From NCBI GenBank assembly GCA_012270795.1, contig JAAXHO010000219.1, forward strand, positions 35,042 through 99,041: DNA of 64,000 nt, in the 5' to 3' direction. A program made the translations under genes and the position numbers. The stretch's first letter is position 1; each line of letters opens with the position of its first letter. Source of the stretch: Candidatus Poribacteria bacterium. Lineage in GTDB: Bacteria > Poribacteria > WGA-4E > WGA-3G. The notes beneath the pieces are model-generated. The model saw only the letters and a list, made by a program, of their open reading frames with translations, did not search any database and was not told the DNA's origin. Below, piece after piece: positions 38,643 to 48,628 of this stretch.

Positions 38643-39974
38643 ATGCGTCACCAGAGAATTACTACCAGACAACAACGTAAAAAAACACAACGGTGCCGAT
38701 CGTGTCGTTCTAATAATGGGAAACGTTCTTGTCCTGCCCTCAGCGGTACAATTATCTGTCCAGAATGTTGTAAGTCGAAACGTGCAAAAATCCCTGGATG
38801 TGATCACCGATGCCGATACTTTAGTCCACTCCTCGTAAGAAGTCGGAAGGTTGCGCCCCCTGAATATCCACTACACCTGTGTCTTGTGAGTCATTCAAAA
38901 GATACGGGTATGTTCATCGTAGTTGGCACCCGCAAACGTCCGGATGGTAATCTCAAGGCGATGTTTCTGCTTTTAGATCTTTGGAAGAAAGGCATCCGTG
39001 ACTGCTTCTATGATGCTAACTTATCAGAAAAAGATTTAGAACGCACCTGTCAACGTTTTGGTAACAGTTTCATTGTTCCTGAACAAGTCTTGCCTGAAGA
39101 GGAAAGTGAAGAAGAACATGAACATGAAGAGGAAGATAAGAAATCAGATCCCAGGGACGAATTGGTTCGTATTCCAAGAAATACACTTGTTATTGAAGCT
39201 GAAACTGCGTCACATTTTGACAATGGCATAAAAATCATTAATAACGATGAAGCATCTAATAAGAAAGCGATTGACAGTCCGAGAAACGCTCGCGGAATCT
39301 ATGAGGTTTATATTCCAAAAACTGGAAAATGGTATGTGTGGATTCGCACATTCTATAAAGCAGGAAATCAGGATTCATATTGGATTGGTATTGACGATGC
39401 AGAACCCTATCCCTGGGACGAACAGGGTGGTCCAAATGCTATCAAAATATGGTCGGTTCCTGGTGATGAATCCAAATGGCATCGTTGGATTTGGGACACC
39501 TCAACCCATCCGCGTGGGAAATCTATCCCTGGTTTCTTCCGAATAAAACGAAAGGGATACTACCGACTCTGGTCAAAAGGTAGAGAACCTGGTACACTGT
39601 TAGACCAAATATTATTGACACGTTCACGTAGATTCAATCCACAAAATGCATCGGATGGTAGACCAATCCCCCCGCTTACAGTTCCACACCCGTATGTCCC
39701 CGCAACATTTGACGAATGTAAGAGATTGATAGGTCATGCGATTGAGATTTCAAAAGTAGTAGAGACAGAATTTCCGTGGGAGTTTAAATACTGGGTTAAC
39801 GAAATTTGGGGAGATGTAAGGCAGTTTCCCAAACTTGAAGGATCGCTCTACAAGTGTCATAAGTGTGAAGAAGATTTACCTGACCAGGCAGTTGATCTCA
39901 TCAAACAACACGCACATTCCGATGAAATCCATTTCTATATCTTGTGCAGAAAATGTGGTGGCGAATTTGACTAA
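38643..39974 (+). CDS. Zinc-ribbon protein with carbohydrate-binding-like middle domain
   Basis: 443 aa, no signal peptide. The N-terminus is basic and Cys-rich (QRCRSCRSNNGKRSCPAL, ICPECCKSKRAKIPGCDHRC), a likely zinc-binding module. Residues ~75-140 form an alpha/beta segment of unknown family, then an acidic linker (EEESEEEHEHEEEDKK). Residues ~180-330 read like a galactose-binding/CBM6-type beta-sandwich (LVIEAETASHFDNG, GIYEVYIPKTGKWYVWIR, GYYRLWSKGREPGTLLDQI). The C-terminus is a second zinc ribbon (YKCHKCEEDL...ILCRKCGGEFD). Joining cytosolic-looking zinc ribbons to a sugar-binding-like fold is odd. It follows the SPFH gene by 92 bp and its 3' end overlaps the M6 protease start. Confidence 0.65.
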   Translation: MRHQRITTRQQRKKTQRCRSCRSNNGKRSCPALSGTIICPECCKSKRAKIPGCDHRCRYFSPLLVRSRKVAPPEYPLHLCLVSHSKDTGMFIVVGTRKRPDGNLKAMFLLLDLWKKGIRDCFYDANLSEKDLERTCQRFGNSFIVPEQVLPEEESEEEHEHEEEDKKSDPRDELVRIPRNTLVIEAETASHFDNGIKIINNDEASNKKAIDSPRNARGIYEVYIPKTGKWYVWIRTFYKAGNQDSYWIGIDDAEPYPWDEQGGPNAIKIWSVPGDESKWHRWIWDTSTHPRGKSIPGFFRIKRKGYYRLWSKGREPGTLLDQILLTRSRRFNPQNASDGRPIPPLTVPHPYVPATFDECKRLIGHAIEISKVVETEFPWEFKYWVNEIWGDVRQFPKLEGSLYKCHKCEEDLPDQAVDLIKQHAHSDEIHFYILCRKCGGEFD

Positions 39975-42141
39975 AAGACCTCTTATCCAAAGTCTTCTCT
40001 GCTTCGCTTGCATGCTAATATTGACAACGCTTAGTCATGCTGCCCCTCCCAATCCTTATCTCTATTTTGACATTGATCCGAATACTGGTGAAATGCGACC
40101 AAAGACACAATCAGGAAACGGTAAAGAACTTGGTGTATCAGCATATTTGCAAGCATTGGATGGGTGTTGTAATGCCCGTGAACTGAGCATCATACAACCT
40201 GACGGTATTGAATATGTGCTTGCACTTAAAATTGATTTCAGCGATCAACCGGGAAGGCGGTCAAGTGCTGAATTCAATGAATATCTTTTTGCTGATACAG
40301 GTGTTTCTTTAAAGACCTATTTTCGCGAAAACTCTTATCATCAAATGGATGTTCAACCGGGACCTGCTGGCGGTGTTTTGCCATCTGGTAATGAGTGGAT
40401 TCGTGCAAAGCAACCTATGAAGTATTACGGTGAGGGTTTAAGAAACGTCCCCCGTTATCGGGAACTTGTCACTGAAGCTTGCAACGCCATAAATGCTTCT
40501 GTTGATTTTTCAAAATACGATCGTGATAAGGATGGAATAGTTGACCACCTTTTCATAATACATGCTGGTAACGATGAAGCAACATCTCAACAGACTGATG
40601 ATATTTGGTCTATTTTGACACCAAATGTAAATGTCACCGTGGATGGTGTCAGAGTTGATACTGCAGTGGTAGTTGGTGAGGAACCTGATTTTACGAAACC
40701 GCACTTAGGTATATACTTTCATGAATTTTTCCACGATTTCGGTGCACCGGATGTTTACGGATTAAACTTTATTGATGCTCGCGACCATAAGTATGGGTTA
40801 ATGGGGCAATTCGGTCCTTTCCAAGGTCCGGTTGAAGGTGAGGTCGGAAATGGTCTTGCTCCAAGTCATATCATGGGTTATCTAAAATGGGATTTTGACG
40901 CAAGACCTGAGAATGGTAGACTTGGTTGGATTGAACCTGTGAACATTACAAAAGGTGGTCAGTATACCATTCCAAGTTTTGAACTAACCCCCAAGACTGA
41001 AAAACTCTTCAAAATTGATATCCCACTTGCGCGAAGTGATTTAATCACAGTTCGTAACGAAAACCAATTTCCAATCGGTGAAACTAATAGGGAATTCTTT
41101 CTAATTGAAAACCGATATAAAGATTCTGGGGCTACCTTTGATACCTATCTCCCTGAATCTGGCATCCTTATTTGGCACATAGATGAAACACAAGTACGTC
41201 CTATTGGAAGCTATGATGCGGGTTTTCAGATTTGGCTTGAAGACCCGAATGACCCGAACCATCTGGGTATCCATCCCGATAATCCTAATCATATAGACAT
41301 ACTAACAATCACCGATGGAGCGGCCTATTCAGCGAATGATGATCAAACCGCATTCACCCCAGGCACCTTGCCTAATAGCAATTCAAATAATGGTACTCCA
41401 TCAGGTATTTCAATTACAAATATAGGACCTGAGGGATTGAATATGGTGATACAGGTTTCATTCGGTGATACGTATGAACCTAACAATTCCCTTGCTTCAG
41501 CATTCCCTATATTTTACAGCCAACCATATTATTCTTTTTTATATGATGCTGCTGATAATCAAGACTATTACAGAGTTGAAGCTGCAGGAGGAATTACTAT
41601 TCGCGCAACTCTTTCAGAAATTCCGCCTAACCTGAATTACCAACTATCTCTACTTTCATCAACTGAGGAAACTTTAGCAATAGGTGAAAAAGCCCAAGAT
41701 GAATTGGGTTATGAGATTCTCTACCAATCGGTAGAGACACAAACTTTATACCTACTGGTATCATCAGATGGAATATATAGTAGTACTGCTTCCTACAAAC
41801 TTTCTGTTGAACAAATTGCACCTCAACCTTTTGCTCTGACGAAGACCCGTGTTTATCCGAACCCATCTCGATTTTCTACTTCGGATTCAAAGACAACATT
41901 TGCTTATCAACTCTCTCACTCACAATCTGCAGATACTGTATCTCTTGAAATCTATACGATAAAGGGTGAGAAGGTTTACAACCAAACACACAAAGACGTA
42001 TATGCGCCTGGGAAATTTCTCTGGACAGGCACCAATTCCAAAGGAATGCCACTTGCAACAGGTGTCTATATTTATCAAATTGCTGCTGTACAAGGGGATA
42101 TTGTTGACCGATCTATCGGTAAGATTATTATTCTTGAATAA
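39955..42141 (+). CDS. Secreted M6 family metalloprotease with FlgD/type IX-like C-terminal domain
   Basis: About 728 aa. The start is one of GTG 39955, GTG 39958 or TTG 39967, just before a signal peptide (TKRPLIQSLLCFACMLILTTLSHA). The track's earlier ATG lies deep in the upstream gene. The M6 zinc site is HEFFHDFGAPDVYG, preceded by VDHLFIIHAG; ESGILIWHIDE is another immune-inhibitor-A-type segment. A pre-peptidase-like beta domain (TYEPNNSLASAFPI) follows. The last ~90 residues (RVYPNPSRF ... GVYIYQIAA) form a FlgD-like/type IX-type sorting domain. It probably degrades extracellular proteins. The start overlaps the zinc-ribbon gene by about 20 bp. Confidence 0.85.
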   Translation: MVANLTKRPLIQSLLCFACMLILTTLSHAAPPNPYLYFDIDPNTGEMRPKTQSGNGKELGVSAYLQALDGCCNARELSIIQPDGIEYVLALKIDFSDQPGRRSSAEFNEYLFADTGVSLKTYFRENSYHQMDVQPGPAGGVLPSGNEWIRAKQPMKYYGEGLRNVPRYRELVTEACNAINASVDFSKYDRDKDGIVDHLFIIHAGNDEATSQQTDDIWSILTPNVNVTVDGVRVDTAVVVGEEPDFTKPHLGIYFHEFFHDFGAPDVYGLNFIDARDHKYGLMGQFGPFQGPVEGEVGNGLAPSHIMGYLKWDFDARPENGRLGWIEPVNITKGGQYTIPSFELTPKTEKLFKIDIPLARSDLITVRNENQFPIGETNREFFLIENRYKDSGATFDTYLPESGILIWHIDETQVRPIGSYDAGFQIWLEDPNDPNHLGIHPDNPNHIDILTITDGAAYSANDDQTAFTPGTLPNSNSNNGTPSGISITNIGPEGLNMVIQVSFGDTYEPNNSLASAFPIFYSQPYYSFLYDAADNQDYYRVEAAGGITIRATLSEIPPNLNYQLSLLSSTEETLAIGEKAQDELGYEILYQSVETQTLYLLVSSDGIYSSTASYKLSVEQIAPQPFALTKTRVYPNPSRFSTSDSKTTFAYQLSHSQSADTVSLEIYTIKGEKVYNQTHKDVYAPGKFLWTGTNSKGMPLATGVYIYQIAAVQGDIVDRSIGKIIILE

Positions 42142-42321
42142 TCCAACCCTGTTAGATCAACCATCATAATGGTGTTTTTATGAAACCATTTTTTACCACA
42201 TCAATTTATATACATTATAATTTCTTGACGAAAAATGGCATGTGTGGTATCTTTAGGGTACCACTACGACAAAAAACTTAGTTTACTTTTGCAATTGGTA
42301 TACAAGGAGGCAATTTTATCA

Positions 42322-43461
42322 ATGAAATGGCTTTATAATCTCACGGAATCTTTCGCTGTTATAACAGGACAAAGGGGAGGATCAATCTATAAAAATAAAC
42401 AGACTGACAAGAACAATGTAATATTGTCAATTCTGAATATGGGATGTTGTTTTCTATTAGGAATTATCTTAACGGGTTGTGGTCAATCTCTGCAAGGTTT
42501 ATCACCGGTTCAACCGGTGGACAATGTTTCAGTAGCATTGATGGAACAGGCACAAAACCCAGAACAGGAAGTGGAACTGCCTACAATTCCTGCTATAGAA
42601 CTCGCAAAACCACTATTTGACAAACACGGTTTACAAATTATCGGTTATCGCTTTGAAAAAGCAAAAGTGGCAAATACGAACGATCTAACGTATATGTTAG
42701 CTTTTTCTGAATATACACATGATTTAGATAAGTGGAATAATTTTCTTTCAGATTGGTCAGATGTACAAGACCAAATAGAATTACCGAGCCCCGGTGAAAA
42801 CACGAAAAAAGCGGACGTAATACTGTTGTCAGACTATCCAGAAGCATTTGACATCCATGCGAAACAACGAATCGCTTCAAAAACATTAGATGGAATCACT
42901 GTGTCAATATGCTATTGGCGTCGAGCAGACTTAGATCGTAAATACAATAGAGGAAATGCATTTTCGCCATTTTATGAAAGAGAGGCAATGAATCAAGGTG
43001 ATAAAACTGATGTGTTTTATGTCAAAATCACTAATAATCGTAATGAATATATCATTGTTGATGTAAAAAAATGCTATCTGTTTGACCAAGGAGAAACTGT
43101 TTATTACGGCCTAAATTTTGAGAACTTGAGGGATCGTTTTACCGATATGACTCGGGTTACTGGTCTCTATGTAAAAAAAGGGCTTGAGATAGCACGTCAA
43201 ATTCTGCTTGAAAAACGCATGTCTATTGTTGAAAAACAGGTGGGTTTACATCGGACTGGTGTGCAACCTGGAGAGAGTGTTGAAGGTTTCCTTCCATTTG
43301 TTCAGTTGAAGCCTAATACTGTGAAACTTCAAGTAGTCTTGCCGATAGAAAAATCCCCACCTCCAGGCGGCGCACAGCGTTATCAAACTGTTGAGTTTAT
43401 ATTTCCGTTCACTCACGACAGGGGGATACGGGTAGCACAGCCACCCCCGCAGCGTTATTAA
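42322..43461 (+). CDS. Lipoprotein of unknown function
   Basis: 379 aa from ATG 42322, which has AAGGAGG 11 nt upstream; the track start 87 bp earlier lacks one. A hydrophobic stretch with lipobox (CCFLLGIILTGC, Cys ~residue 53) marks a lipoprotein, but the positively charged part before it is unusually long. A shorter start at an internal ATG (~42439) is possible. The mature protein has no recognised domain; it ends in a proline-rich tail (QPPPQRY). Alternating strands suggest a beta-sandwich. Co-directional with the M6 protease, 180 bp away. Confidence 0.65.
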   Translation: MKWLYNLTESFAVITGQRGGSIYKNKQTDKNNVILSILNMGCCFLLGIILTGCGQSLQGLSPVQPVDNVSVALMEQAQNPEQEVELPTIPAIELAKPLFDKHGLQIIGYRFEKAKVANTNDLTYMLAFSEYTHDLDKWNNFLSDWSDVQDQIELPSPGENTKKADVILLSDYPEAFDIHAKQRIASKTLDGITVSICYWRRADLDRKYNRGNAFSPFYEREAMNQGDKTDVFYVKITNNRNEYIIVDVKKCYLFDQGETVYYGLNFENLRDRFTDMTRVTGLYVKKGLEIARQILLEKRMSIVEKQVGLHRTGVQPGESVEGFLPFVQLKPNTVKLQVVLPIEKSPPPGGAQRYQTVEFIFPFTHDRGIRVAQPPPQRY

Positions 43462-43471
43462 TTTATGTGCT

Positions 43472-43501
43472 AAGATGTACAATCTAACAGATTGTGCTAC
43501 A
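43472..43501. repeat. 30-bp imperfect palindromic repeat, copy 2
   Basis: TACAATCTAACAGATTGTGC within a 30-bp match (28/30) to 2475-2504. ACAATCT/AGATTGT form a short stem. Confidence 0.6.
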
Positions 43502-43525
43502 TTGGTAGTAACTTAGGTTAAGATA

Positions 43526-43569
43526 CAAAGCAGTTAGATGTTGAAATCACATCTAACTGCTTTGTTTTT
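43526..43569 (+). terminator. Strong Rho-independent terminator after the lipoprotein gene
   Basis: Perfect 16-bp stem CAAAGCAGTTAGATGT / ACATCTAACTGCTTTG, 7-nt loop, then TTTTTG. It closes the plus-strand gene set that begins at 34755. Confidence 0.92.
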
Positions 43570-43641
43570 GCATAGCAATTCATGACAAAATCATCCAGTG
43601 GTAATCAACATGCACATAAGATTCTGCTGGATCGATAGATT

Positions 43642-44905
43642 TTACTGTGTGATATCAACGGAGTTTGATTCAGAACCTGTGACAATAAAGCCTTCAAGTG
43701 TAATTTCGTTTTGAGGTTCATCCGAGATAGAATCATCTGGAAAAACGATCTCATCCGAAAGGACGATTGTGATGAGTCCGGGTGCATCGTTCTGTTCCGC
43801 CTCAAGTTTTTCAATAAGATCGTCGAGGTTTTCGGGCAAGGAACCAAAGTCAAATTCAGTATCTATGTCAAAGTCGAAGTCAAATCCAAAAAAGAAATCA
43901 TCAGGGTCCTCAGAAAAAACGCTGATCCAAGCGTCCCCTATTGGATAGTCTGATGGAATGTCGAGTGTTATCTGTTTTTCTATTTTACGCTCTCCATCCT
44001 GAACGGCAGTCCAGTGTGGTAGCAGTACAACGGTAAAGGTAGCGGTTGTGCCACGAACGATTTCATCTGGTGCGATCACCTCTTTAATTGTGGCAGTCAT
44101 AATTTGCGGTTTTTCCGTGATTGTCATGTCAACGGAGGTTAATGTAGCTTTCTCGGCTTCGTTTATGAACCTATCAGTGAAAGCGGATATAATACTTTGG
44201 GTGTTGAAGAGTACATCAATATATGTGTCTTCAGATGCGCTTATAAATGTTTCAGTATAGTTCTTTTGCGCCTCTTTGAAACCAAGTTCAATAGATACTT
44301 CAACTGTGGTTGGACTTGTTTCTAACCGAATTGCATCTTGTGTAACCGCAGCGATGATCGGTATATACCATTCATATCCATAAGCGACTTGGTGTTTTTT
44401 ATTTATAACATTTTCCCCTCTTTGATACTTGATATTGAAGGGTATTGTATCCGGTCCTTCACTGATTTCCCCTGCAATCCCCGGTATAAGGTCTTTTGTG
44501 ACGGTGCCAATTGGGTCGCCATAAGCTGATACAGATTTATAGGTATTTTGTAGGTTTGGGACAAGTCCGTTGACAACAGCTCTATACACGGGCAGCGATG
44601 TTTTACCGTCCCCATACGTTGAAAACGGGTGTCCGAAGCCGATTGCATTGACGACATCTCCGGTCGCGATAGCAACACCAATCATATCGCCTGCCATGAG
44701 CTCTCTGTCGGTAGATTGTACTGTAGGAGCTCTACCAACGTCGGCGAATAACTCAATATAATCAAAACGTGAGCCTTTCAGACGTTACCTCTAACGTGCC
44801 TTCCATAATGGGAGAATCTACATCTGTTGGTTCTTCGTCTGAGGAACAGCCGAAGTGGCAAAGTGCCGTAATTGCAATTACTGTTAGTGTCAAAATGTGT
44901 TTCAT
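43642..44905 (-). pseudogene. S55/SpoIVB-like lipoprotein split by a frameshift
   Basis: The long frame (to 44697 in the track) contains MIGVAIATGDVVNAIGFGHPFS and YGDPIGTVTKDLIPGIAGEI, which recall SpoIVB-type S55 peptidases (GHPF region). It lacks its N-terminus. A short ORF (44762-44905, 47 aa, missed by the track) gives a lipoprotein signal, MKHILTLTVIAITALCHFGC, with AAGGAG 5 nt upstream. The downstream frame is open from just before that ORF's stop (GSRFDYIELFADVGRAP). One base gained or lost in ~44762-44790 explains both. Repaired length is about 420 aa. An acidic Phe/Asp-rich stretch (FGFDFDFDIDTEFDFG) lies near the C-terminus. A sequence error is possible. Confidence 0.7.
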
Positions 44906-45167
44906 AATAACTCCTTGTATATTATAATTCTAAAGTTTGGACAATTTTCAGTGTTTTGTTTGATTAGTTTACGATATATAGTGACGTAATTTTGAAGAAT
45001 AAAGGGTGCATAATCTAAAAAAAGACGTAAAATTCCCCATACAAGTATTCTGTAAATGCTAATTTAACCTAAGTTGCCACTAAACTGAGGTAAATCAGAC
45101 AAGAAATATGATTGACATTCGCTTGGATATCTATTAGAATATATCCAAAATTTATTAGGAAGAGATT

Positions 45168-45500
45168 ATGTCAACACAAGAAGAACTTTACGATGTTGCA
45201 CTTACGCATTTCGCAGATAACGATCTTGAGGCTGCTGTTATAGCTTTCAAGGAATTAATTGAATCATACCCGAATTATATTGAGGGGTATCTCGGTCTTG
45301 GGCATGCGTATGAACGGTTAAGCCAATACGATGAAGCAATTGAAGCAGTTGAAAAAGCAATTGAAATCAATCCAGACGATCCTCTTGTTTATACCAGTTT
45401 GTCTATGTGCTACCAACGCAAAGGGATGATTCAGGAAGCGGAAGATGCGATGGCGAAATCGCAAGAACTTCAGCTGAAAACATCAGCACCTTCCGCATAA
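45168..45500 (+). CDS. Small TPR protein
   Basis: 110 aa, almost wholly three tetratricopeptide repeats: ALTHFADNDLEAAVIAFKELIESYPNY, GYLGLGHAYERLSQYDEAIEAVEKAIEINPDD, VYTSLSMCYQRKGMIQEAEDAM. No signal peptide, so it is a cytoplasmic protein-binding scaffold with unknown partner. AGGAAGAG precedes the ATG by 5 nt. It converges on clpB 49 bp away. Confidence 0.85.
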   Translation: MSTQEELYDVALTHFADNDLEAAVIAFKELIESYPNYIEGYLGLGHAYERLSQYDEAIEAVEKAIEINPDDPLVYTSLSMCYQRKGMIQEAEDAMAKSQELQLKTSAPSA

Positions 45501-45549
45501 AGGTAATTCCAATTACTTCCATCTACCTTGTTATGTTGGTGAGAAACAT

Positions 45550-48132
45550 TTATTTGATGTTGAAAGCGAATTCTCCATCAGTGAAATCTACCGCAATTGC
45601 ATCCCCATCTTGGAATTTACCTTCAAGCATATCTATAGCCAACGGGTTGAGAATGTCGCGCTGCAGGGTACGACGAAGAGGTCTGGCACCGTAGACTGCA
45701 TCAAATCCACGGTTGACCAATTCAGTCTTTGCTGAATCCGTTAGTGTAAGTGTCATGTCTTTTTCAGCAAATCGTGCACTGAGTTTGGTGAGTTCAAGCG
45801 TTACAATCTGTTTCAATTCCTCAATTCCGAGACGGTCAAAGATGATGAGATCATCAACACGGTTCAGAAATTCTGGTGGGAAATGGGTTTGTAAAGCATC
45901 CATCACCTTTCGTCTTATTTCATCGCTTGTGAGATGCGATTCGCTAATCCATTGACTACCGATGTTTGATGTCATGATGACAACCGTATTCTTGAAATCT
46001 ACCGTGCGCCCCTGTCCATCGGTCATTCTGCCGTCATCAAGCATTTGGAGTAAAACATTGAATACCTCAGGATGTGCTTTTTCTACTTCATCAAGTAGGA
46101 TAACGCAGTATGGATGTCGTCTGACAGCCTCAGTCAACTGTCCCCCCTCGTCGTAACCGACATATCCTGGTGGTGCACCGATAAGTCTTGAAACGGTATG
46201 TTTCTCCATGTATTCGCTCATATCAATTCGCACCATAGCGTTGACATCATCAAACAGGAATTCTGCGAGAGATTTTGCGAGGTGTGTTTTGCCGACACCC
46301 GTTGGTCCCATAAACAGAAACGAACCGAGGGGTTGTTCGGGATCGCCAAGTCCTACGCGTGAACGTCGAATAGCGTTGGATACAGCGGAAACCGCTTCAT
46401 CTTGTCCGATGACCTGTTCACGCAACCGTTCTTCCATGTGAAGCAATTTTTGTGTTTCACCTTCCATAAGTCTGTAAACAGGAATTCCTGTCCATTTTGC
46501 TACGATTTCAGCAATATCTTCTGCACTCACGTGTTCTTTTAGCATTTGTGTGCCGTTGCTTTCAGCTTCAACCGCTTCCCGTAAACTTTTGAGTTCTGTC
46601 TCAAGTGCGGGGATTTTCCCATATTCAAGTTCAGAAGCTATTGCCAGATTGCCAGTTCGTTTTGCTTGATCGGATTCAATACGCAGTGTTTCAATCTGTT
46701 CCATCAGTTTACGAATTTGGACAAGGTTATCTTTCTCAATTTGCCAACCTGCTTTGAGTGCGTTTGCCCTCTCTTTGAGTTCAGCGAGTTCAAAGTTCAA
46801 TTCTTCCAACCGTTGTTTCGACGTGTCGTCGTCTTCTTTCTCTAAAGCTTGTTGTTCAATTTGGAGTTGTATAATTTTGCGTTCCACTTCATCAATAGCC
46901 TCTGGCACGCTGTCGATTTCAATCCGCAGTCTTGAGGCAGCTTCGTCAATTAAATCAACAGCTTTGTCAGGTAGAAAGCGATCAGAGATATACCGTTTTG
47001 AGAGTGTGGCAGCAGCAACGATTGCGTTGTCCTGTATCCGAACACCGTGATGTGTCTCATACCGTTCCTTCAACCCACGCAGAATGGCGATTGTCCCTTC
47101 AGCAGAAGGTTCCTGTACAAGTACAGGTTGGAATCGTCGTTCAAGTGCAGCATCTTTTTCAATATGTTTTCGGTATTCATCAAGTGTCGTAGCTCCGATA
47201 CATCGCAATTCCCCGCGTGCTAATGCGGGTTTTAGCATATTAGATGCATCCACTGCCCCTTCTGCAGCACCTGCTCCGACAATGGTATGGAGTTCGTCAA
47301 TAAACAGGACAACTTGTCCTTCCGCTTGTTCAACATCAGCGAGAACTGCTTTCAGTCTATCTTCAAATTCTCCACGATATTTACTGCCTGCGATGAGCGC
47401 GCCTAAGTCCAGCGCGATCAGACGTTTCTCACGTAGACTTTCAGGAACGTCCCCATCCGCGATACGTTGTGCTAATCCTTCTACAATTGCGGTTTTACCG
47501 ACACCGGGTTCTCCGATGAGCACAGGGTTGTTTTTTCGTCTACGCGATAGTACCTGCATCACACGTCGAATTTCATCATCTCTGCCGATAACAGGATCAA
47601 GTTTGCCGGACATTGCCTCTTGTGTGAGTTCCCGCCCAAAACGGGTAAGTGCCTGGTATTTATCTTCTGGATTCTGATCTGTGATTCTTTGATTTCCGCG
47701 TATGTCTACAAGTGCTTTGAGGATTTTATCTTTTGTTACACCAGCATCGCGCAGTATCTTCCCAACTTTGTCCTGCTTCGTTTCTGTGCATGCAATAAGC
47801 AGATGTTCAGTACTCACATATTCGTCTTTGAGTGTCGTTGCTTCTTTGAGCGCGTTTTCAAGGACGGATTGCAGTGTCGTTGAGATACGTATATCTGAAC
47901 TTGTCCCTTGTACTTTAGGGGATTTCTGTAGTAAATCTTCAAGGGCAGTTATGATGCCTTGAGTATCAACGCCTAACTTTTGAAATATAGGCGTGACAAT
48001 CCCATCTGACTGATTGATCAGGGACAGCATGAGATGTTCAGTGCTGAGTTCTGGATTCTGTTCTTCGCTTGCTAAAGCCTGTGCTGTTTGTAATGCTTCT
48101 TGTGCTTTTATTGTAAATCTATCTAATCTCAC
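45550..48132 (-). CDS. clpB: Chaperone ClpB (AAA+ disaggregase)
   Basis: Rescues aggregated proteins with DnaK. It has an N-terminal double Clp-N repeat (~1-145), nucleotide domain 1 ([32 protein letters not shown]), a long middle coiled coil (~400-520) and domain 2 ([33 protein letters not shown]). There is no ClpP-binding loop. The start is placed at GTG 48132 ([14 protein letters not shown]): AGGAG sits just before it, within what the track reads as codons 3-5. 860 aa. A MITE lies directly upstream (48157-48311) and may have displaced the native promoter. Confidence 0.97.
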   Translation of the reverse strand: MRLDRFTIKAQEALQTAQALASEEQNPELSTEHLMLSLINQSDGIVTPIFQKLGVDTQGIITALEDLLQKSPKVQGTSSDIRISTTLQSVLENALKEATTLKDEYVSTEHLLIACTETKQDKVGKILRDAGVTKDKILKALVDIRGNQRITDQNPEDKYQALTRFGRELTQEAMSGKLDPVIGRDDEIRRVMQVLSRRRKNNPVLIGEPGVGKTAIVEGLAQRIADGDVPESLREKRLIALDLGALIAGSKYRGEFEDRLKAVLADVEQAEGQVVLFIDELHTIVGAGAAEGAVDASNMLKPALARGELRCIGATTLDEYRKHIEKDAALERRFQPVLVQEPSAEGTIAILRGLKERYETHHGVRIQDNAIVAAATLSKRYISDRFLPDKAVDLIDEAASRLRIEIDSVPEAIDEVERKIIQLQIEQQALEKEDDDTSKQRLEELNFELAELKERANALKAGWQIEKDNLVQIRKLMEQIETLRIESDQAKRTGNLAIASELEYGKIPALETELKSLREAVEAESNGTQMLKEHVSAEDIAEIVAKWTGIPVYRLMEGETQKLLHMEERLREQVIGQDEAVSAVSNAIRRSRVGLGDPEQPLGSFLFMGPTGVGKTHLAKSLAEFLFDDVNAMVRIDMSEYMEKHTVSRLIGAPPGYVGYDEGGQLTEAVRRHPYCVILLDEVEKAHPEVFNVLLQMLDDGRMTDGQGRTVDFKNTVVIMTSNIGSQWISESHLTSDEIRRKVMDALQTHFPPEFLNRVDDLIIFDRLGIEELKQIVTLELTKLSARFAEKDMTLTLTDSAKTELVNRGFDAVYGARPLRRTLQRDILNPLAIDMLEGKFQDGDAIAVDFTDGEFAFNIK

Positions 48133-48156
48133 TTTTTGCTCTCCTATGGACATGTT

Positions 48157-48311
48157 ATACCAATTCTAATTAATATTGTCCCATTAAGGAATTTCACTTT
48201 TATCCCTGGTTGGAGGTCTCTTTTCGGTAGGAGCGACCTCCCGGTCGCGACCAGAGGTCGCTCCTACCATAACATTTTGACAAATGGTATCTTATTTTAT
48301 AGAAATGGTAT
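48157..48311. mobile_element. MITE-like element upstream of clpB
   Basis: Left end ATACCAATTCTAATTA; right side carries AAATGGTAT twice (48282-48290, 48303-48311). The core GGTAGGAGCGACC...GGTCGCTCCTACC palindrome is at 48226-48268. It starts about 25 bp before the clpB start. Confidence 0.5.
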
Positions 48312-48454
48312 TATATTGCAATATTGGGAGCAAAAACAGTGCCAATACGTTTAATGGGGAAGGTGGGTTTAATTACCAATTTTCTTTAAATTATTATGTC
48401 AGATACAAGGTTAAAACGCCAATTTTGGCAGGGTTACGCCATTTTGGCAACAAC

Positions 48455-48486
48455 AAAACACGGTAGAGGGATAACTACCGTGTTTT
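48455..48486 (-). terminator. Rho-independent terminator, LamG pair
   Basis: Perfect 12-bp stem AAAACACGGTAG / CTACCGTGTTTT with an 8-nt loop, symmetric, followed on the minus strand by GTTGTT. It lies about 140 bp after the broken LamG gene. Confidence 0.7.
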
Positions 48487-48513
48487 ATAATTAGACTTTT
48501 CTATGTACAGCAT

Positions 48514-48609
48514 ATCTCATAAATGCAATTTTATCCAAATTCACCGGATTATGTGTCTGTGTCTGTCCGGTAAATCGGGGTTAGAAACCTCTCCTACGAT
48601 TTATGAGAT
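48514..48609. repeat. Intact family-D palindromic repeat
   Basis: Begins ATCTCATAAATGCAATTTTA, ends CTACGATTTATGAGAT (11-bp inverted ends ATCTCATAAAT). It is the uninterrupted counterpart of the halves at 12171-12210 and 15731-15776. Confidence 0.65.
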
Positions 48610-48628
48610 AGATTGTAGAAAAACTATT

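Noticed and set aside
47084-47677. 197-aa plus-strand ORF inside clpB
   Set aside because: Reverse-frame shadow of the conserved ClpB nucleotide domain; Ser/Arg-rich with no family resemblance.
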